From the NCBI GenBank assembly GCA_964479665.1, contig CAYZNN010000007.1, positions 1-64,000 of the forward strand: a DNA stretch of 64,000 bases. Reading direction: 5' to 3'. The notes under the pieces were generated by a model. That model was not told the origin of the DNA and searched no databases. It saw only the letters and a list, made by a program, of their open reading frames with translations. Shown here piece after piece: positions 1-9,185 of the stretch; positions within the stretch are counted from its first letter, which is position 1; each line of letters starts with the position of its first letter. The position numbers were made by a program, and so were the translations under genes. Origin of the DNA: UBA2287 sp964479665 (GTDB taxonomy: Bacteria; Bacteroidota; Bacteroidia; Bacteroidales; Tenuifilaceae).

Positions 1-368
1 GATATACCTATAATGGAGAAACCATAAACAAACGATTACCCTTTAAGGAGAATGTTTTGTTTATAAACAAAGCCGATATTTACACTGTTGATGGCAAGGC
101 CATTGAGATGCCCGATAAGAATGAAATTAGCCTATACTACTACCGAAAGGGAAGCGAGACACCCGAGTCGGTTTTCATTAGTAACTTTATGCCCATTTTT
201 GTAAAAACAAACGACATTAAACCCGAGGTTTCAATTATTATCGATGAATTCAAAGGAAAGCCTACCGATCAGATTATAGGTGAGGTTTACGACTACTTAA
301 CTTCGTTTTATGGTTCAATTGACAAGTCAGATGTTGAAAAATGGGTAAAAGTAGAATTCGAACTGTAG
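1..368 (+). CDS. Unknown protein, C-terminal part (5' end outside window)
   Basis: The reading frame starting at base 3 is open from the window edge to a TAG ending at 368, so this is the tail of a longer gene, about 121 codons visible. A TTG at 57 could serve as a start, but the frame continues upstream in coding-like sequence, so it is probably internal. The visible part has no membrane segment or motif that I recognise. It is mixed and charged, ends in KVEFEL, and looks like a soluble domain. A strong hairpin terminator follows 35 bases after the stop, so this is the last gene of its transcript. No function is assigned. Confidence 0.6.
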   Translation, partial: YTYNGETINKRLPFKENVLFINKADIYTVDGKAIEMPDKNEISLYYYRKGSETPESVFISNFMPIFVKTNDIKPEVSIIIDEFKGKPTDQIIGEVYDYLTSFYGSIDKSDVEKWVKVEFEL

Positions 369-402
369 CCTTGAAGCATTGAAATACAATTTTAAATCAT
401 TA

Positions 403-438
403 ACTTGCCCTTGACATATGTCAAGGGCAAGTTTTTTT
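403..438 (+). terminator. Rho-independent terminator (perfect 14-bp palindrome plus T7)
   Basis: Bases 404-417 pair perfectly with 418-431 (CTTGCCCTTGACAT against its complement; the central bases form the loop), followed by seven T at 432-438. It ends transcription from the unknown gene upstream. It sits just before the ATG at 447, which argues against a TTG at 405 as the start of the next gene, because that start would lie inside the hairpin. Confidence 0.9.
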
Positions 439-446
439 ACGACACC

Positions 447-3400
447 ATGAGGAAAACACTGTTAATAGCTTTGGGCCTGTTTACTAATTTTCAGATAGAA
501 GCCCAGCCACAAAGACCTTTTGTTCAAAAGTTCACTCCCAGCGAATTTGGCCAACAGTACTCTGCAAATACTTTTGCTGTTGATGTCGATAGTAGTGGCA
601 TGGTTTACGTAGGAACCGCTTATGGTATTTTGCAATTCGATGGCACTAACTGGCGGTTTATTAATGTTAAAGTAGGAACATACGTTACAGCCTTAAAGGT
701 TATTAATAATACAGTTTTTGTTGGGTGCTACGGCGATTTTGGCTTCCTTAGGTCCGATGAAAAAGGCCTTTTTCGCTACCATTCTTTAGTCGATAAGGTT
801 CCGGAAGATGATTTGGAGTTTACTAGAATATGGAAAATTGTTGCATTTGATAATCATATTGCCTTTCAGGCCGAAGAGAAAATTTTTCTGCTTCGTAACG
901 ATTCAGTTCAAACACTAAACCCTACAACCTCCTTTCATCTTTCGTTCGGATTAAATAACCAGTTTTTGGTTAGGGAGCGGGGTAGGGGCCTATTGGTTTA
1001 TAACGGTTCATCTTTTGAAACTATAAAAGGAAGCGAAATGTTTGCCGATTTGGGTGTTTTTGCCGTTATCCCTCAAGGTAATTCAAGTATTCTTTTAACT
1101 CGTGAATCGGGCTTTTGGAAGTGGGAAAATCAAATATTCAGTAAATTACAAGTGAGCCAGGAGCTGGAGAGTATTCTTCTTCGCTCCGAAGTTATTAACG
1201 CTCTACGGCTCGACGATGGGAATATTGCAATAAATACATTGAAAAATGGAATTCTGATTTTAAATAGCAATCTGCAGATTGTTTCAAATTACTCCGCAAG
1301 CACTGGGCTGCTGTCATCTGAGATTTTCGATATGGCACAGGACGGAACGGGTGACCTATGGGCTGCTACTCAAAAGGGGGTAAACAGAATCCAGTACACA
1401 TCTGCTTTCTCCCTTTTCGGCCCTGCCGAAGGAATTTATGGTGAGGTGCTCACAGTTTCTTCATTTGGCAAGGGCTACGTTGTTGGAACCACCTCGGGCC
1501 TTTTTGTTAGTGCAGGTGAAAGTATTAAGGCATATGCAGAAGTAGAAGTGGTAGGTGGAAGCGTTTGGAAAATTATTGAGGCACAAGGTTCGCTATGGGT
1601 AGCCACCGATAATGGCTTGTGGAGGTATAATGGAACAGATTACTATAAAGTTAACCGAACTCCAACCACAGCATTGGTATATGTTAAAGAAAAGGATTGG
1701 CTGGTAGGAGTTGGTCCAAGGGGACTCTATGTGTTGAATTCGAACTTAACCGTTATGCAAACTTTTCCCGACATAAAGGTGGATGCGTATGGTTTAGCCT
1801 ATAGTATTACTCCAAAGGGCGATTGTGAACTGTGGGTTGGTTCCAAAACCAGCGGTGCCTGGCAGGTTGTAATTACCCCCGATTTAAAGCAAAAACTATT
1901 CGATGTGTATGGCCCTCTCGACGGGCTCGAGGAAGACTGGGTGTGCCCCTATCCATTGGGTAATTCAAAAGTGTTTGCCACTTCGAGAGGCCTACTTAAA
2001 TTCATATCGGCCGAAGAAATATACCGAATGCTTAACGATAGCACTATGAGTATTTTCGATATTCGAGGAATGTTTAGTCCCATCGATTTGCCAAAAAATG
2101 CAGTTGATAATGCCATAACTGCACTTCTGTATGGCTCCGATACTACATTTATAGGAATTGATTTTAATGTGCATGTGGTTAATATGCGCGATAGTATTTC
2201 CTCGGATTTTGAATTGAAAGCGCTCCGTGTGGGAAAATTGAATGCTCTTGAAAAACATTCTGAAAAATTACTCATAGGAGGACGCGATGGGTTAGCCATT
2301 GCCCAATTGGGAAATCGGTTCAAACGTAGCTATCCTATCCCCCAGTTGCTACTAAGGTCTATTAGTTTTGGTTCCGACTCGGTGGTGTGGTGGGGCGATG
2401 CCCCTCAGGGCATGAAAAGCATCGAAATTCCTTTTACAAAGAATTCTTTGGTTGTTTTGTTAACCTCACCGTACAACGACAATGGGCTTGGAGCAGAGTA
2501 CTCATGGCGTGTTAAAGGAACCAATCGCGATTTTTCGCAATGGAGCGCATTGGGAACAGTTGAAATTAATAACCTGCGTGAGGGGCAATACGTTTTCGAA
2601 GCTATAGCCCGAAATATTCATGGTCAGCAGAGCGAAATGGTAACATTCTCCTTTAGGGTGCTTCCTCCCTGGTATCGTACAATTTATGCTTATATTTCAT
2701 ATGCCTTGGCATTAGTTGCGTTGGTTTACCTACTTGTTCAAATGAACATTAAGCGGCTCAAGGCGCAAAATAAACGATTAGAGGAGCTTGTTCAGCAGCG
2801 CACCCGCGAGGTGGTGGAGCAAAAGGAACATATTGAGCAGCAGAAGGAGAGAATAGAGGATATTTTAAGGGATATTAGAGCCAGCATTAATTACGCCCAA
2901 CGAATTCAACAGGCTTTACTTCCCAGCCGCGACTTGATTGAAAAGTTTCTTCCCGAGCATTTCATTATTTTTTACCCCCGCGATGTAGTAAGTGGCGATT
3001 TTTACTGGGCAACAAGAGTGAAAGATTGGGTAGTTGTTACTGTAGCCGATTGTACAGGGCATGGAGTGCCGGGTGCCTTTATGAGCATGCTGGGCATTTC
3101 GCTACTGAACGAAATAGTAGGAAAACAGAGCGTTGTAGAGCCAAGTCGAATACTTGGAGATATGCGACAGGGAATTATAGAGGCTCTTAAGCAAGGCTCG
3201 GAGCATGCCACCCAAAAGGATGGACTGGATATGAGTATTGTGGCCATTAATTTAAAAACAAGGGTTTGCAAATGGGCGGGAGCCAATAATCCTCTATATA
3301 TAGTGCGAAGCAGAACTGTAAATGCCCCTTTAACAAATATGAACGAAAAGAATAAACTGGTTGAATTCGATTGCTGCACCCTTTTGGAACTGAAGCAAGA

Positions 3401-3695
3401 TAGAATGCCCGTGGCAATTCATACTGTTATGGAAGATTTCTCGAGCCACGAGGTGCAATTACAAGCTGGCGATAGGCTGTACATGTTTTCCGACGGGTAT
3501 ACCGACCAGTTTGGCGGTAACGATTACCGCAAATTCATGTCGAAGGCATTTAAAGAACTAGTTGCTACAACTTCGGGGTTACCCATCGACCAACAGGGCA
3601 GGGCATTAGAAACGGCTTTTAGGGAGTGGGTGAATTGCAATGGCCAGATGCATGAGCAAATTGACGATGTAACCGTTTTGGGGATTAAAGTTTAG
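447..3695 (+). CDS. Propeller-type sensor with SpoIIE (PP2C-like) serine phosphatase output
   Basis: This membrane-spanning regulator has about 1082 residues. The ATG at 447 opens a signal peptide ending in IEA before Gln-Pro-Gln. The next roughly 670 residues show repeated GxxWxxT/NGLWRY-type blades of a two-component-regulator beta-propeller, followed by a Y_Y_Y-like beta-sandwich and one membrane helix near residues 742-765. A coiled coil follows, then a C-terminal SpoIIE/PP2C phosphatase domain (about 840-1080). That domain carries the acidic metal-binding motifs SGDFYW, ADCTGHGVPG, FSDGYTDQ and DDVTVLG. Known relatives dephosphorylate anti-sigma-factor antagonists or similar targets in response to an external signal. 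The ligand and target are not visible here. The gene is monocistronic and follows a terminator. Confidence 0.88.
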   Translation: MRKTLLIALGLFTNFQIEAQPQRPFVQKFTPSEFGQQYSANTFAVDVDSSGMVYVGTAYGILQFDGTNWRFINVKVGTYVTALKVINNTVFVGCYGDFGFLRSDEKGLFRYHSLVDKVPEDDLEFTRIWKIVAFDNHIAFQAEEKIFLLRNDSVQTLNPTTSFHLSFGLNNQFLVRERGRGLLVYNGSSFETIKGSEMFADLGVFAVIPQGNSSILLTRESGFWKWENQIFSKLQVSQELESILLRSEVINALRLDDGNIAINTLKNGILILNSNLQIVSNYSASTGLLSSEIFDMAQDGTGDLWAATQKGVNRIQYTSAFSLFGPAEGIYGEVLTVSSFGKGYVVGTTSGLFVSAGESIKAYAEVEVVGGSVWKIIEAQGSLWVATDNGLWRYNGTDYYKVNRTPTTALVYVKEKDWLVGVGPRGLYVLNSNLTVMQTFPDIKVDAYGLAYSITPKGDCELWVGSKTSGAWQVVITPDLKQKLFDVYGPLDGLEEDWVCPYPLGNSKVFATSRGLLKFISAEEIYRMLNDSTMSIFDIRGMFSPIDLPKNAVDNAITALLYGSDTTFIGIDFNVHVVNMRDSISSDFELKALRVGKLNALEKHSEKLLIGGRDGLAIAQLGNRFKRSYPIPQLLLRSISFGSDSVVWWGDAPQGMKSIEIPFTKNSLVVLLTSPYNDNGLGAEYSWRVKGTNRDFSQWSALGTVEINNLREGQYVFEAIARNIHGQQSEMVTFSFRVLPPWYRTIYAYISYALALVALVYLLVQMNIKRLKAQNKRLEELVQQRTREVVEQKEHIEQQKERIEDILRDIRASINYAQRIQQALLPSRDLIEKFLPEHFIIFYPRDVVSGDFYWATRVKDWVVVTVADCTGHGVPGAFMSMLGISLLNEIVGKQSVVEPSRILGDMRQGIIEALKQGSEHATQKDGLDMSIVAINLKTRVCKWAGANNPLYIVRSRTVNAPLTNMNEKNKLVEFDCCTLLELKQDRMPVAIHTVMEDFSSHEVQLQAGDRLYMFSDGYTDQFGGNDYRKFMSKAFKELVATTSGLPIDQQGRALETAFREWVNCNGQMHEQIDDVTVLGIKV

Positions 3696-3783
3696 CTTTT
3701 TCTCAGAATCACTCTCAAAAAAAAACCACAAATCTTAATGAACCAGAAGATAGGTGGGTTTAATAAAATTGCCTATTGTACCT

Positions 3784-4470
3784 TTACTTCTTGTCGGGGT
3801 CGGTTCTTTTGGCTCTAATGCGCTTAACAAGGTCTACCAGGTCGTACTTGTAGGTAACGGTTATGTTAAGGTTGCGAAACTGCGACCGGGTGTTTTCATC
3901 CATTTGTTTGTAAACATCAACTAGCCCAAGGTCGTAGCGAACATCAAGCGCCCAAATACCCTGTTTGGCATCGTACTCACCACCAACTCCAAAGGAAAGG
4001 CCCCAGTCAAAAGTCTTCCAATGGTAATCGTCCCATGTTTGTCCGTTTTCGAAAATTTCAACACCGCTTGTTTTCAAGGTAGTATATGTTCCCCCAGTAG
4101 CATAAACTTTTGAAAGGCCAAAGGCTCTAAAGGCATACTTAGCAAGAATCGGAATAGCAATGCTGTTCGTTTTTCGAGTTGTTTCTATACCGAATTCAGT
4201 GGTTTTGGTTCCCCTCGATAAAAATAGCAACTCGGTTTGAATTGAAAACTTATTGGTGAAACCAAATTCGCCAACTGCACCAAACTGATATCCAAATTTG
4301 CTTTTAGTATCAACGTAGTCATACGACCATCGGTTTATCTTTGTAAAGTTCATTCCAATCTTTGGGCCCACATAAACAAAGCCCACGTCGAATTTGCCAA
4401 CCTTAAACAGTTGCGCACTGGCTCCTAAGGCCATTAGAGTTAAAAGGAGTATGGAAATTGTTTTTTTCAT
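3784..4470 (-). CDS. Outer-membrane beta-barrel protein (PorT/OmpW-like)
   Basis: A 228-residue exported protein with signal peptide MKKTISILLLTLMALGASA followed by Gln. The mature part alternates hydrophobic and polar residues, with many Gly/Tyr/Phe, as in small Bacteroidetes beta-barrels (for example KIGMNFTKINRW, GEFGFTNKFSIQTELLFLS). The C-terminus is a short basic tail (RIRAKRTDPDKK) rather than the usual terminal aromatic strand. It is transcribed alone, convergent with the propeller sensor. The function within the barrel superfamily cannot be told from sequence. Confidence 0.7.
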   Translation of the reverse strand: MKKTISILLLTLMALGASAQLFKVGKFDVGFVYVGPKIGMNFTKINRWSYDYVDTKSKFGYQFGAVGEFGFTNKFSIQTELLFLSRGTKTTEFGIETTRKTNSIAIPILAKYAFRAFGLSKVYATGGTYTTLKTSGVEIFENGQTWDDYHWKTFDWGLSFGVGGEYDAKQGIWALDVRYDLGLVDVYKQMDENTRSQFRNLNITVTYKYDLVDLVKRIRAKRTDPDKK

Positions 4471-4494
4471 GATCCATTCTTTTTAAATAAAACA

Positions 4495-4502
4495 CAAATT
4501 TA
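4495..4502 (-). promoter_or_regulatory. Candidate -7 promoter element TAAATTTG
   Basis: On the minus strand this octamer matches the Bacteroidetes -7 consensus TAnnTTTG exactly, 25 bases before the ATG of the beta-barrel gene. I could not find a TTTG -33 element at the usual spacing, so the call rests on the -7 match alone. Confidence 0.35.
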
Positions 4503-4626
4503 GGGAGCAATTGGTTTGGTTGTTCATACATTAGTCTACTTTATAAGTATTTTAATCAATGTATGTTGTGCGTTCGAGTATTCAGCCTTTTTTTAGCTAC
4601 TTTTATTGCCATAAAAAATTTGCCGT

Positions 4627-5544
4627 ATGAACGACATTAATTCGATTCTCGATTTTCTGAAAACGGTACTCTTTACAACCGTTAGCCATTTGACTTGGCT
4701 TTTGGGTTTGCTTTTCGTGTTTGGGCTCATTCTCTATCTGCTGGCTCGTTTCACCCGAACGGTTTTTGTTAAAACCGTAGGGCAACAGTTCGATATACTG
4801 GTAACAGGGTGGTTTGGTGTTCCCATTCACGAGCTGGGTCACGCTCTGTTTTGCCTGTTATTCAGGCATAAAATTGTTGAGATGAAACTATACTCACCCA
4901 ATACCACTGACGGAACCCTGGGGTACGTTAACCATTCGTATAACCCTAAAAGCACCTACCAGAAAATTGGCAATTTCTTTATTGGAGTTGGCCCTATAAT
5001 TTTTGGGGCTCTTGTTTTGTACGCCCTGCTTTACTACTTAGTGCCCAATACGGGTCAGGTTTTTTCGAATATTGAAACCCAGAGCCACATGCTGGTTAAG
5101 GGTGTAAAGGGGGAGTTCTCAGGTCTTTTCTCGGGGCTCTGGGCATCAACCTTGGGCACTTTAAAAGCGCTTTTCAATTCATCTAACTTTTCCAACTGGC
5201 GATTCTGGCTATTCTTATACCTCTCCCTTTGTGTGGCTTCTCATATGGAACTTAGCCCTCCCGACATAAAGGGTGCCTGGCGGGGGTTGCTTAGCCTGGT
5301 TATTTTCCTGTTTTTGTTTAACCTTGTAGTGCTTGCGCTCGACAGGACTGGTTGGCTTGGTGGGTGGTGGAGTAATCTAAAGCTCGAGAGCCATGCTACC
5401 GGAATTAATAAATGGGTAGGAACATTTGGTGCCCTATTCGTTTACGCCACAATTATTTCGGCAATAAACTTTCTGTTTTCCTATGTGGTGCTCTCTTTAT
5501 ATACCGTCATTCGGTTTAAGCGTGTTGTTAATCCGTTTTGGTAA
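4627..5544 (+). CDS. M50-like integral-membrane metalloprotease
   Basis: A 305-residue polytopic membrane protein. The segment GVPIHELGHALFCLLF near residues 60-75 contains the HExxH zinc-binding motif embedded in a hydrophobic helix, as in site-2 proteases of family M50. Around residue 210, SPPDIKGAWRGLL offers an aspartate that could be the third metal ligand. There are several more hydrophobic helices, and no PDZ domain is evident. Relatives cleave membrane-bound regulators or signal peptides. No substrate is suggested by the neighbours. The gene stands alone and converges on trmN with 9 bases between stop codons. It could also be a non-proteolytic M50 homologue. Confidence 0.65.
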   Translation: MNDINSILDFLKTVLFTTVSHLTWLLGLLFVFGLILYLLARFTRTVFVKTVGQQFDILVTGWFGVPIHELGHALFCLLFRHKIVEMKLYSPNTTDGTLGYVNHSYNPKSTYQKIGNFFIGVGPIIFGALVLYALLYYLVPNTGQVFSNIETQSHMLVKGVKGEFSGLFSGLWASTLGTLKALFNSSNFSNWRFWLFLYLSLCVASHMELSPPDIKGAWRGLLSLVIFLFLFNLVVLALDRTGWLGGWWSNLKLESHATGINKWVGTFGALFVYATIISAINFLFSYVVLSLYTVIRFKRVVNPFW

Positions 5545-5553
5545 TAACGAAGA

Positions 5554-6264
5554 TTAAAAGGCCAGGTAGAATTCCTTGGTTAGGGCTCGGTATTCCTGGG
5601 TATGCTCACCCGAATGGTTGTAAATAGCAAGCCATTGCTCATCTGATGTGCCCTTTTCCTGAGAAAATTCTACAATAATACGCTTAATCTGCCCTCCGGG
5701 TCTCGACGAAATATTGAGTTTTTTACGACAATATAGACCACTATTGGCAGCATTGGCAACCAATACATTGCCTTCTATGTAGGGGAAAATGCCGCAGAAA
5801 CGACCAGTAGATGTAAGCAAAGCAGCTACACCCTGAAGCAGTTCAGAGTGAGGGAGGCTTTCGGCATGGCGAGCGTTAGCCCGCCTTTCGGCGTTAGGTT
5901 TTAACGAGTTGACAAAGTAAGGAGGGTTGGATACGATTAAGTCGAAGCGACTTGGGGTTTCTCGAGAAAATTCTTGAAATGGAATGTTATGCAGTGCAAT
6001 TCGATTGCTCCATGGGCAACGCTTCACATTTTCCATTGCCTGAAGGTGCGATTCCGTATCAATCTCTATTGCATCAATACTTCCACTACATCGCTGCGCA
6101 AGCATTATTGAGATTAGGCCGGTACCCGATCCCACGTCGAGAATGCTGTTGGCTTGGGTTAAGTCCACCCATGCCCCCAGGAGAACCCCATCGGTTCCAA
6201 CTTTCATGCTGGCACCTTCCTGTCGGATAGTAAATTGTTTAAATCGAAAGAAGCTATTACCCAT
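5554..6264 (-). CDS. trmN: tRNA1(Val) (adenine37-N6)-methyltransferase
   Basis: A 236-residue SAM-dependent methyltransferase of the YfiC/TrmN6 family, which methylates N6 of A37 in tRNA-Val. The N-terminal FRFKQFTIRQEGASMKVGTD block is typical of the family. The SAM loop reads ILDVGSGTGLISIMLAQR (about residues 40-57) and the adenine-N6 catalytic motif is NPPYF near residue 113. The length is normal for the family. It is the last gene of a tight run with TIGR02757 and lolD (3 and 5 bases between genes), so it is probably cotranscribed with them. Function is inferred from the family. Confidence 0.88.
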   Translation of the reverse strand: MGNSFFRFKQFTIRQEGASMKVGTDGVLLGAWVDLTQANSILDVGSGTGLISIMLAQRCSGSIDAIEIDTESHLQAMENVKRCPWSNRIALHNIPFQEFSRETPSRFDLIVSNPPYFVNSLKPNAERRANARHAESLPHSELLQGVAALLTSTGRFCGIFPYIEGNVLVANAANSGLYCRKKLNISSRPGGQIKRIIVEFSQEKGTSDEQWLAIYNHSGEHTQEYRALTKEFYLAF

Positions 6265-6267
6265 GGC

Positions 6268-7041
6268 TCAGTACTTTTCGAAAATTCCTATCCCAAACAG
6301 GGCGTAATCGTATTTCACGGGGTCGTGGGGGTCGAACTTTGCCAATTGTGCAGTAACCTCTTCAACTGCTTTCCAATCGTTGGAATTGCGTTTAAGTAGC
6401 CCGAGGTTTCGTGCGGCCCTTCCACTATGCAGGTCCACCGGGAGCATCAGGTGGCTTGTTGGTATTTCGGTCCAAAGGCCAAAATCGACCCCTTCGGTGT
6501 TGGGCCGAACCATCCACCTAAGAAACATGTTAAGCCTTTTGGCTGCCGAACCATTGATGGGATCCGAAAGATGCTTGTGAGTGCGTTTGGGCAGGTTAGT
6601 TTCTAACATTTTTCTTCGAAAATTGGCAATGGCGCTTTTAATGGTTTGGTTACTTTGGTATCCTTCGGTGAACGATAAATGTAATCCGTTATCTCGTAAA
6701 TATAGCTGCTTTAGAGCTTGAAAAAGGGCATTGCAATCGGTTGGTGTAAAAGTTCTATATTGAAATCGAACCGTATGCTTTTCGGAATGTTGGCTGTAAC
6801 TGCATATAAAGTCGAAGGGCGATTGGCCCATTGCATTCATTAGGTTGCGGGCAAAGCGAATGATTTGAGAGCGTTGCCCCCATGAAAGGGTTGCTGTTAA
6901 CAGGGCTGCAATTTCAATGTCGTTGGGGGTTTCGTACAGGTGCGGCACCTGTACAGGGTCGGTTTCGAGGAAGGTAGGCGAGGCGTATTGCCTATACTTT
7001 TCTTCCAGAAATTCCCTTACTATTTTGTTATCCCTGTTCAA
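6268..7041 (-). CDS. TIGR02757 / DUF2400 family protein
   Basis: A 257-residue soluble protein of the conserved TIGR02757 family. Recognisable blocks are NDIEIAALLTATLSWGQRSQ near residue 40, RLNMFLRWMVRP near residue 168, LMLPVDLHSGRAARNLGLL around 195, and the C-terminal DPVKYDYALFGIGI. The biochemical role of the family is not established. The mostly helical pattern and the conserved WM/D-H residues resemble helix-hairpin-helix DNA glycosylase folds, which is only a hint. It is sandwiched between lolD and trmN in one probable operon. Confidence 0.8.
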   Translation of the reverse strand: MNRDNKIVREFLEEKYRQYASPTFLETDPVQVPHLYETPNDIEIAALLTATLSWGQRSQIIRFARNLMNAMGQSPFDFICSYSQHSEKHTVRFQYRTFTPTDCNALFQALKQLYLRDNGLHLSFTEGYQSNQTIKSAIANFRRKMLETNLPKRTHKHLSDPINGSAAKRLNMFLRWMVRPNTEGVDFGLWTEIPTSHLMLPVDLHSGRAARNLGLLKRNSNDWKAVEEVTAQLAKFDPHDPVKYDYALFGIGIFEKY

Positions 7042-7046
7042 TGCAA

Positions 7047-7700
7047 CTACTGAACAAAAAGCCCATCATTCATGGTAAGCTGCAGGTCGGCCATTTGAGC
7101 TAACTCCTTATCGTGCGTTACTACCACTATAGTTTGCTTAAAATTGTCGCGAAGCGAAAAGAAGAGCTTATGTAGTTCCTCCTTGTTTTTCGAATCGAGA
7201 TTGCCCGATGGTTCGTCGGCAAGGATAACCTTGGGGTTGTTAATGAGCGCTCTGGCAACAGCTACACGTTGCTGTTCACCACCCGATAATTCGCTGGGTT
7301 TATGCTCAAGCCGATGCTCTAATCCTAAAAACAGAAGAAGATCCTTGGCGCGTTTCTCGGCTTGAACCTGAGGAACCCGAGCAATATATGCAGGAATGCA
7401 AACATTTTCGAGGGCAGTAAATTCGGGTAGTAAATGATGGAACTGGAAAACAAATCCGATGTTTAAATTACGGAAGGCAGCCATATTCTTCTCAGAAAGG
7501 GAAGCTACATCAGTCTCCCCAATGTAAATACTCCCCGTGTCGGGTTTACTCAGTGTACCCATAATTTGCAGAAGGGTAGTTTTTCCTGCTCCGCTGGGTC
7601 CCACAATAGCAACAACCTTTTCCGAAGGAATCATTGCATCGACTCCTTTCAGTACGGTGAGGTCGCCAAACGACTTAACAACTTTTTCAATTCTAATCAT
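7047..7700 (-). CDS. lolD: ABC transporter ATP-binding protein, LolD/MacB type
   Basis: A 217-residue ATPase with Walker A GPSGAGKTTLLQ, Q-loop FVFQFHHLLPEFTALENV, signature LSGGEQQRVAVARAL, Walker B VILADEPSGNLD and the switch His in VVVTHD. The LLPEFTALEN segment and small size are characteristic of LolD, the motor that releases lipoproteins from the inner membrane with LolC/E. No permease gene is adjacent, as is common for Bacteroidetes lolD. The ATG at 7700 (MIRIEKV) was preferred over a TTG seven codons upstream because it begins exactly at the ABC fold. It is the first gene of the run lolD - TIGR02757 - trmN. Confidence 0.82.
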   Translation of the reverse strand: MIRIEKVVKSFGDLTVLKGVDAMIPSEKVVAIVGPSGAGKTTLLQIMGTLSKPDTGSIYIGETDVASLSEKNMAAFRNLNIGFVFQFHHLLPEFTALENVCIPAYIARVPQVQAEKRAKDLLLFLGLEHRLEHKPSELSGGEQQRVAVARALINNPKVILADEPSGNLDSKNKEELHKLFFSLRDNFKQTIVVVTHDKELAQMADLQLTMNDGLFVQ

Positions 7701-7863
7701 GCGAGTATGCTTAGTGGGCAAAGTTAAGAAAAAGAGTTATGATTGCACTTTTAAATAATTTGTTATTATTTTGCCCTATTCAATTTCATTTTATAATTTG
7801 TAACGTATTAATAGTTATATTTAATTAGTAAATAGTCATTTTTCAACATAAACAGTAATTACC

Positions 7864-9069
7864 ATGATTAGCGATTTGAATTCCATTTATTCGACAAGCG
7901 TAAAAAGTATGAAGCGTTCGGTTATTCGCGAACTGCTTAAGCTTACGCAGAAGAAGGATTTGATCTCCTTTGCAGGAGGCTTGCCTGCTGCCGATACTTT
8001 TCCAATAGAGCAACTGAAAGAGATTTCTTCTGAAGTACTCGACCTTCAGGGTGCTCAAGCCCTTCAGTATGGAGCAACAGAAGGCGATAGCCGTTTGCGC
8101 GAAATACTGGTTGAAAGGTACAACAGTGAGGGGCTGAGCCTTACGCTCGATAATCTGGTAATAACAACTGCTTCGCAGCAGGCACTCGACCTAATTCCCA
8201 AAATTTTCATCAATCCGGGCGACAAAATCATTTGCGGATTACCAACCTATTTGGGAGGGCTTTCAGCATTTGGTAATTATGGAGCCCAGTTTATTGGTAT
8301 TCCCCTCGACGAAATGGGTGAGCGAGCCGACCTTATGGAGGAAGCCCTTGCCAACCTAAAGGCCAAAGGTGAAAAGCCCAAGTTTATTTATCTGGTGCCC
8401 GATTTTCAGAATCCAGCTGGTATAACCATGCCTGAGTCGCGCAGGATTGAAATTCTCGAATTGGCCAGAAAGTACGATGTGCTGATTGTTGAGGATAGCC
8501 CCTATCGTGAATTGCGTTTCAATGGCAAGCCCCAGCGAACCATTTATCAGCTCGATGGCACAGGGCAGGTTATTCTTCTGGGAACCATGTCGAAAATTTT
8601 CGTTCCTGGTTTTCGCATAGGCTGGGTGGTAGCTCATCCCGAAATAATTGATAAGATAGTTGTGGCCAAGCAGGCAACCGACCTGTGTACTTCGCCCTTT
8701 TTACAAAAAATTGCTGCCCGATATTTCGAAAAGGGTTACTTCGACCAGAACCTCAAGGGCATAATTAACAGTTACCGTGAAAAACGCGACGGTATGCTTG
8801 CAGCCTTCCGTAAGTATATGCCCACTGGGGTTAGCTGGACCGAACCCGAGGGTGGCCTTTTCCTATTCCTCACGCTACCCGATTACATGGATGCCGAAAA
8901 ACTTTTTGCCATTGCCATTGAAGAGAATGTTGCTTTTGTGCTGGGGCACGTGTTCCATTGCGATGGCAGTGGCCGTAATACCATGCGCATTAACTTCTCG
9001 TTCATGTCCAAGGAACTTAACGAGGAGGGCGTTAAACGATTGGCCAGCGCTATAAAACGAATGATGTAA
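7864..9069 (+). CDS. PLP-dependent aminotransferase, class I/II (LysN/2-aminoadipate type)
   Basis: A 401-residue fold-type I aminotransferase. It shows the N-terminal ISFAGGLPAADTFP block, VTTASQQALDLIPKIF, the YLVPDFQNPAGITM loop, EDSPYRELRF with the cofactor Asp/Tyr, and the PLP-binding lysine in LGTMSKIFVPGFRIGW. The C-terminus ends with the RINFSF carboxylate-binding Arg. This pattern matches the MocR-related enzymes that act on 2-aminoadipate, branched-chain or aromatic amino acids. The substrate cannot be fixed from sequence. There is no N-terminal helix-turn-helix, so it is an enzyme rather than a regulator. It is monocistronic, divergent from lolD, with a hairpin terminator downstream. 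Confidence 0.85.
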   Translation: MISDLNSIYSTSVKSMKRSVIRELLKLTQKKDLISFAGGLPAADTFPIEQLKEISSEVLDLQGAQALQYGATEGDSRLREILVERYNSEGLSLTLDNLVITTASQQALDLIPKIFINPGDKIICGLPTYLGGLSAFGNYGAQFIGIPLDEMGERADLMEEALANLKAKGEKPKFIYLVPDFQNPAGITMPESRRIEILELARKYDVLIVEDSPYRELRFNGKPQRTIYQLDGTGQVILLGTMSKIFVPGFRIGWVVAHPEIIDKIVVAKQATDLCTSPFLQKIAARYFEKGYFDQNLKGIINSYREKRDGMLAAFRKYMPTGVSWTEPEGGLFLFLTLPDYMDAEKLFAIAIEENVAFVLGHVFHCDGSGRNTMRINFSFMSKELNEEGVKRLASAIKRMM

Positions 9070-9099
9070 ATTGTAAAGAAATACCTACTTCCTAAACAG

Positions 9100-9131
9100 T
9101 CCTTGTTCCGTGGCAAGGATTTGTTTTTTTT
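9100..9131 (+). terminator. Rho-independent terminator after the aminotransferase
   Basis: TCCTTG at 9100-9105 pairs with CAAGGA at 9114-9119, extended by two G-T wobble pairs around a CCGT loop. A T-rich tract with eight consecutive T follows at 9124-9131. It lies 30 bases after the aminotransferase stop and before the GT2 gene. Confidence 0.6.
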
Positions 9132-9185
9132 ATACCTTTATCGCTCCTTTATTCCCCGTTAAGGCTTTATTAATTTGAAAATTGA

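Noticed and set aside
405..446. TTG at 405 as the start of the propeller/SpoIIE gene
   Set aside because: It lies inside the perfect terminator hairpin, and the ATG at 447 begins a normal signal peptide.
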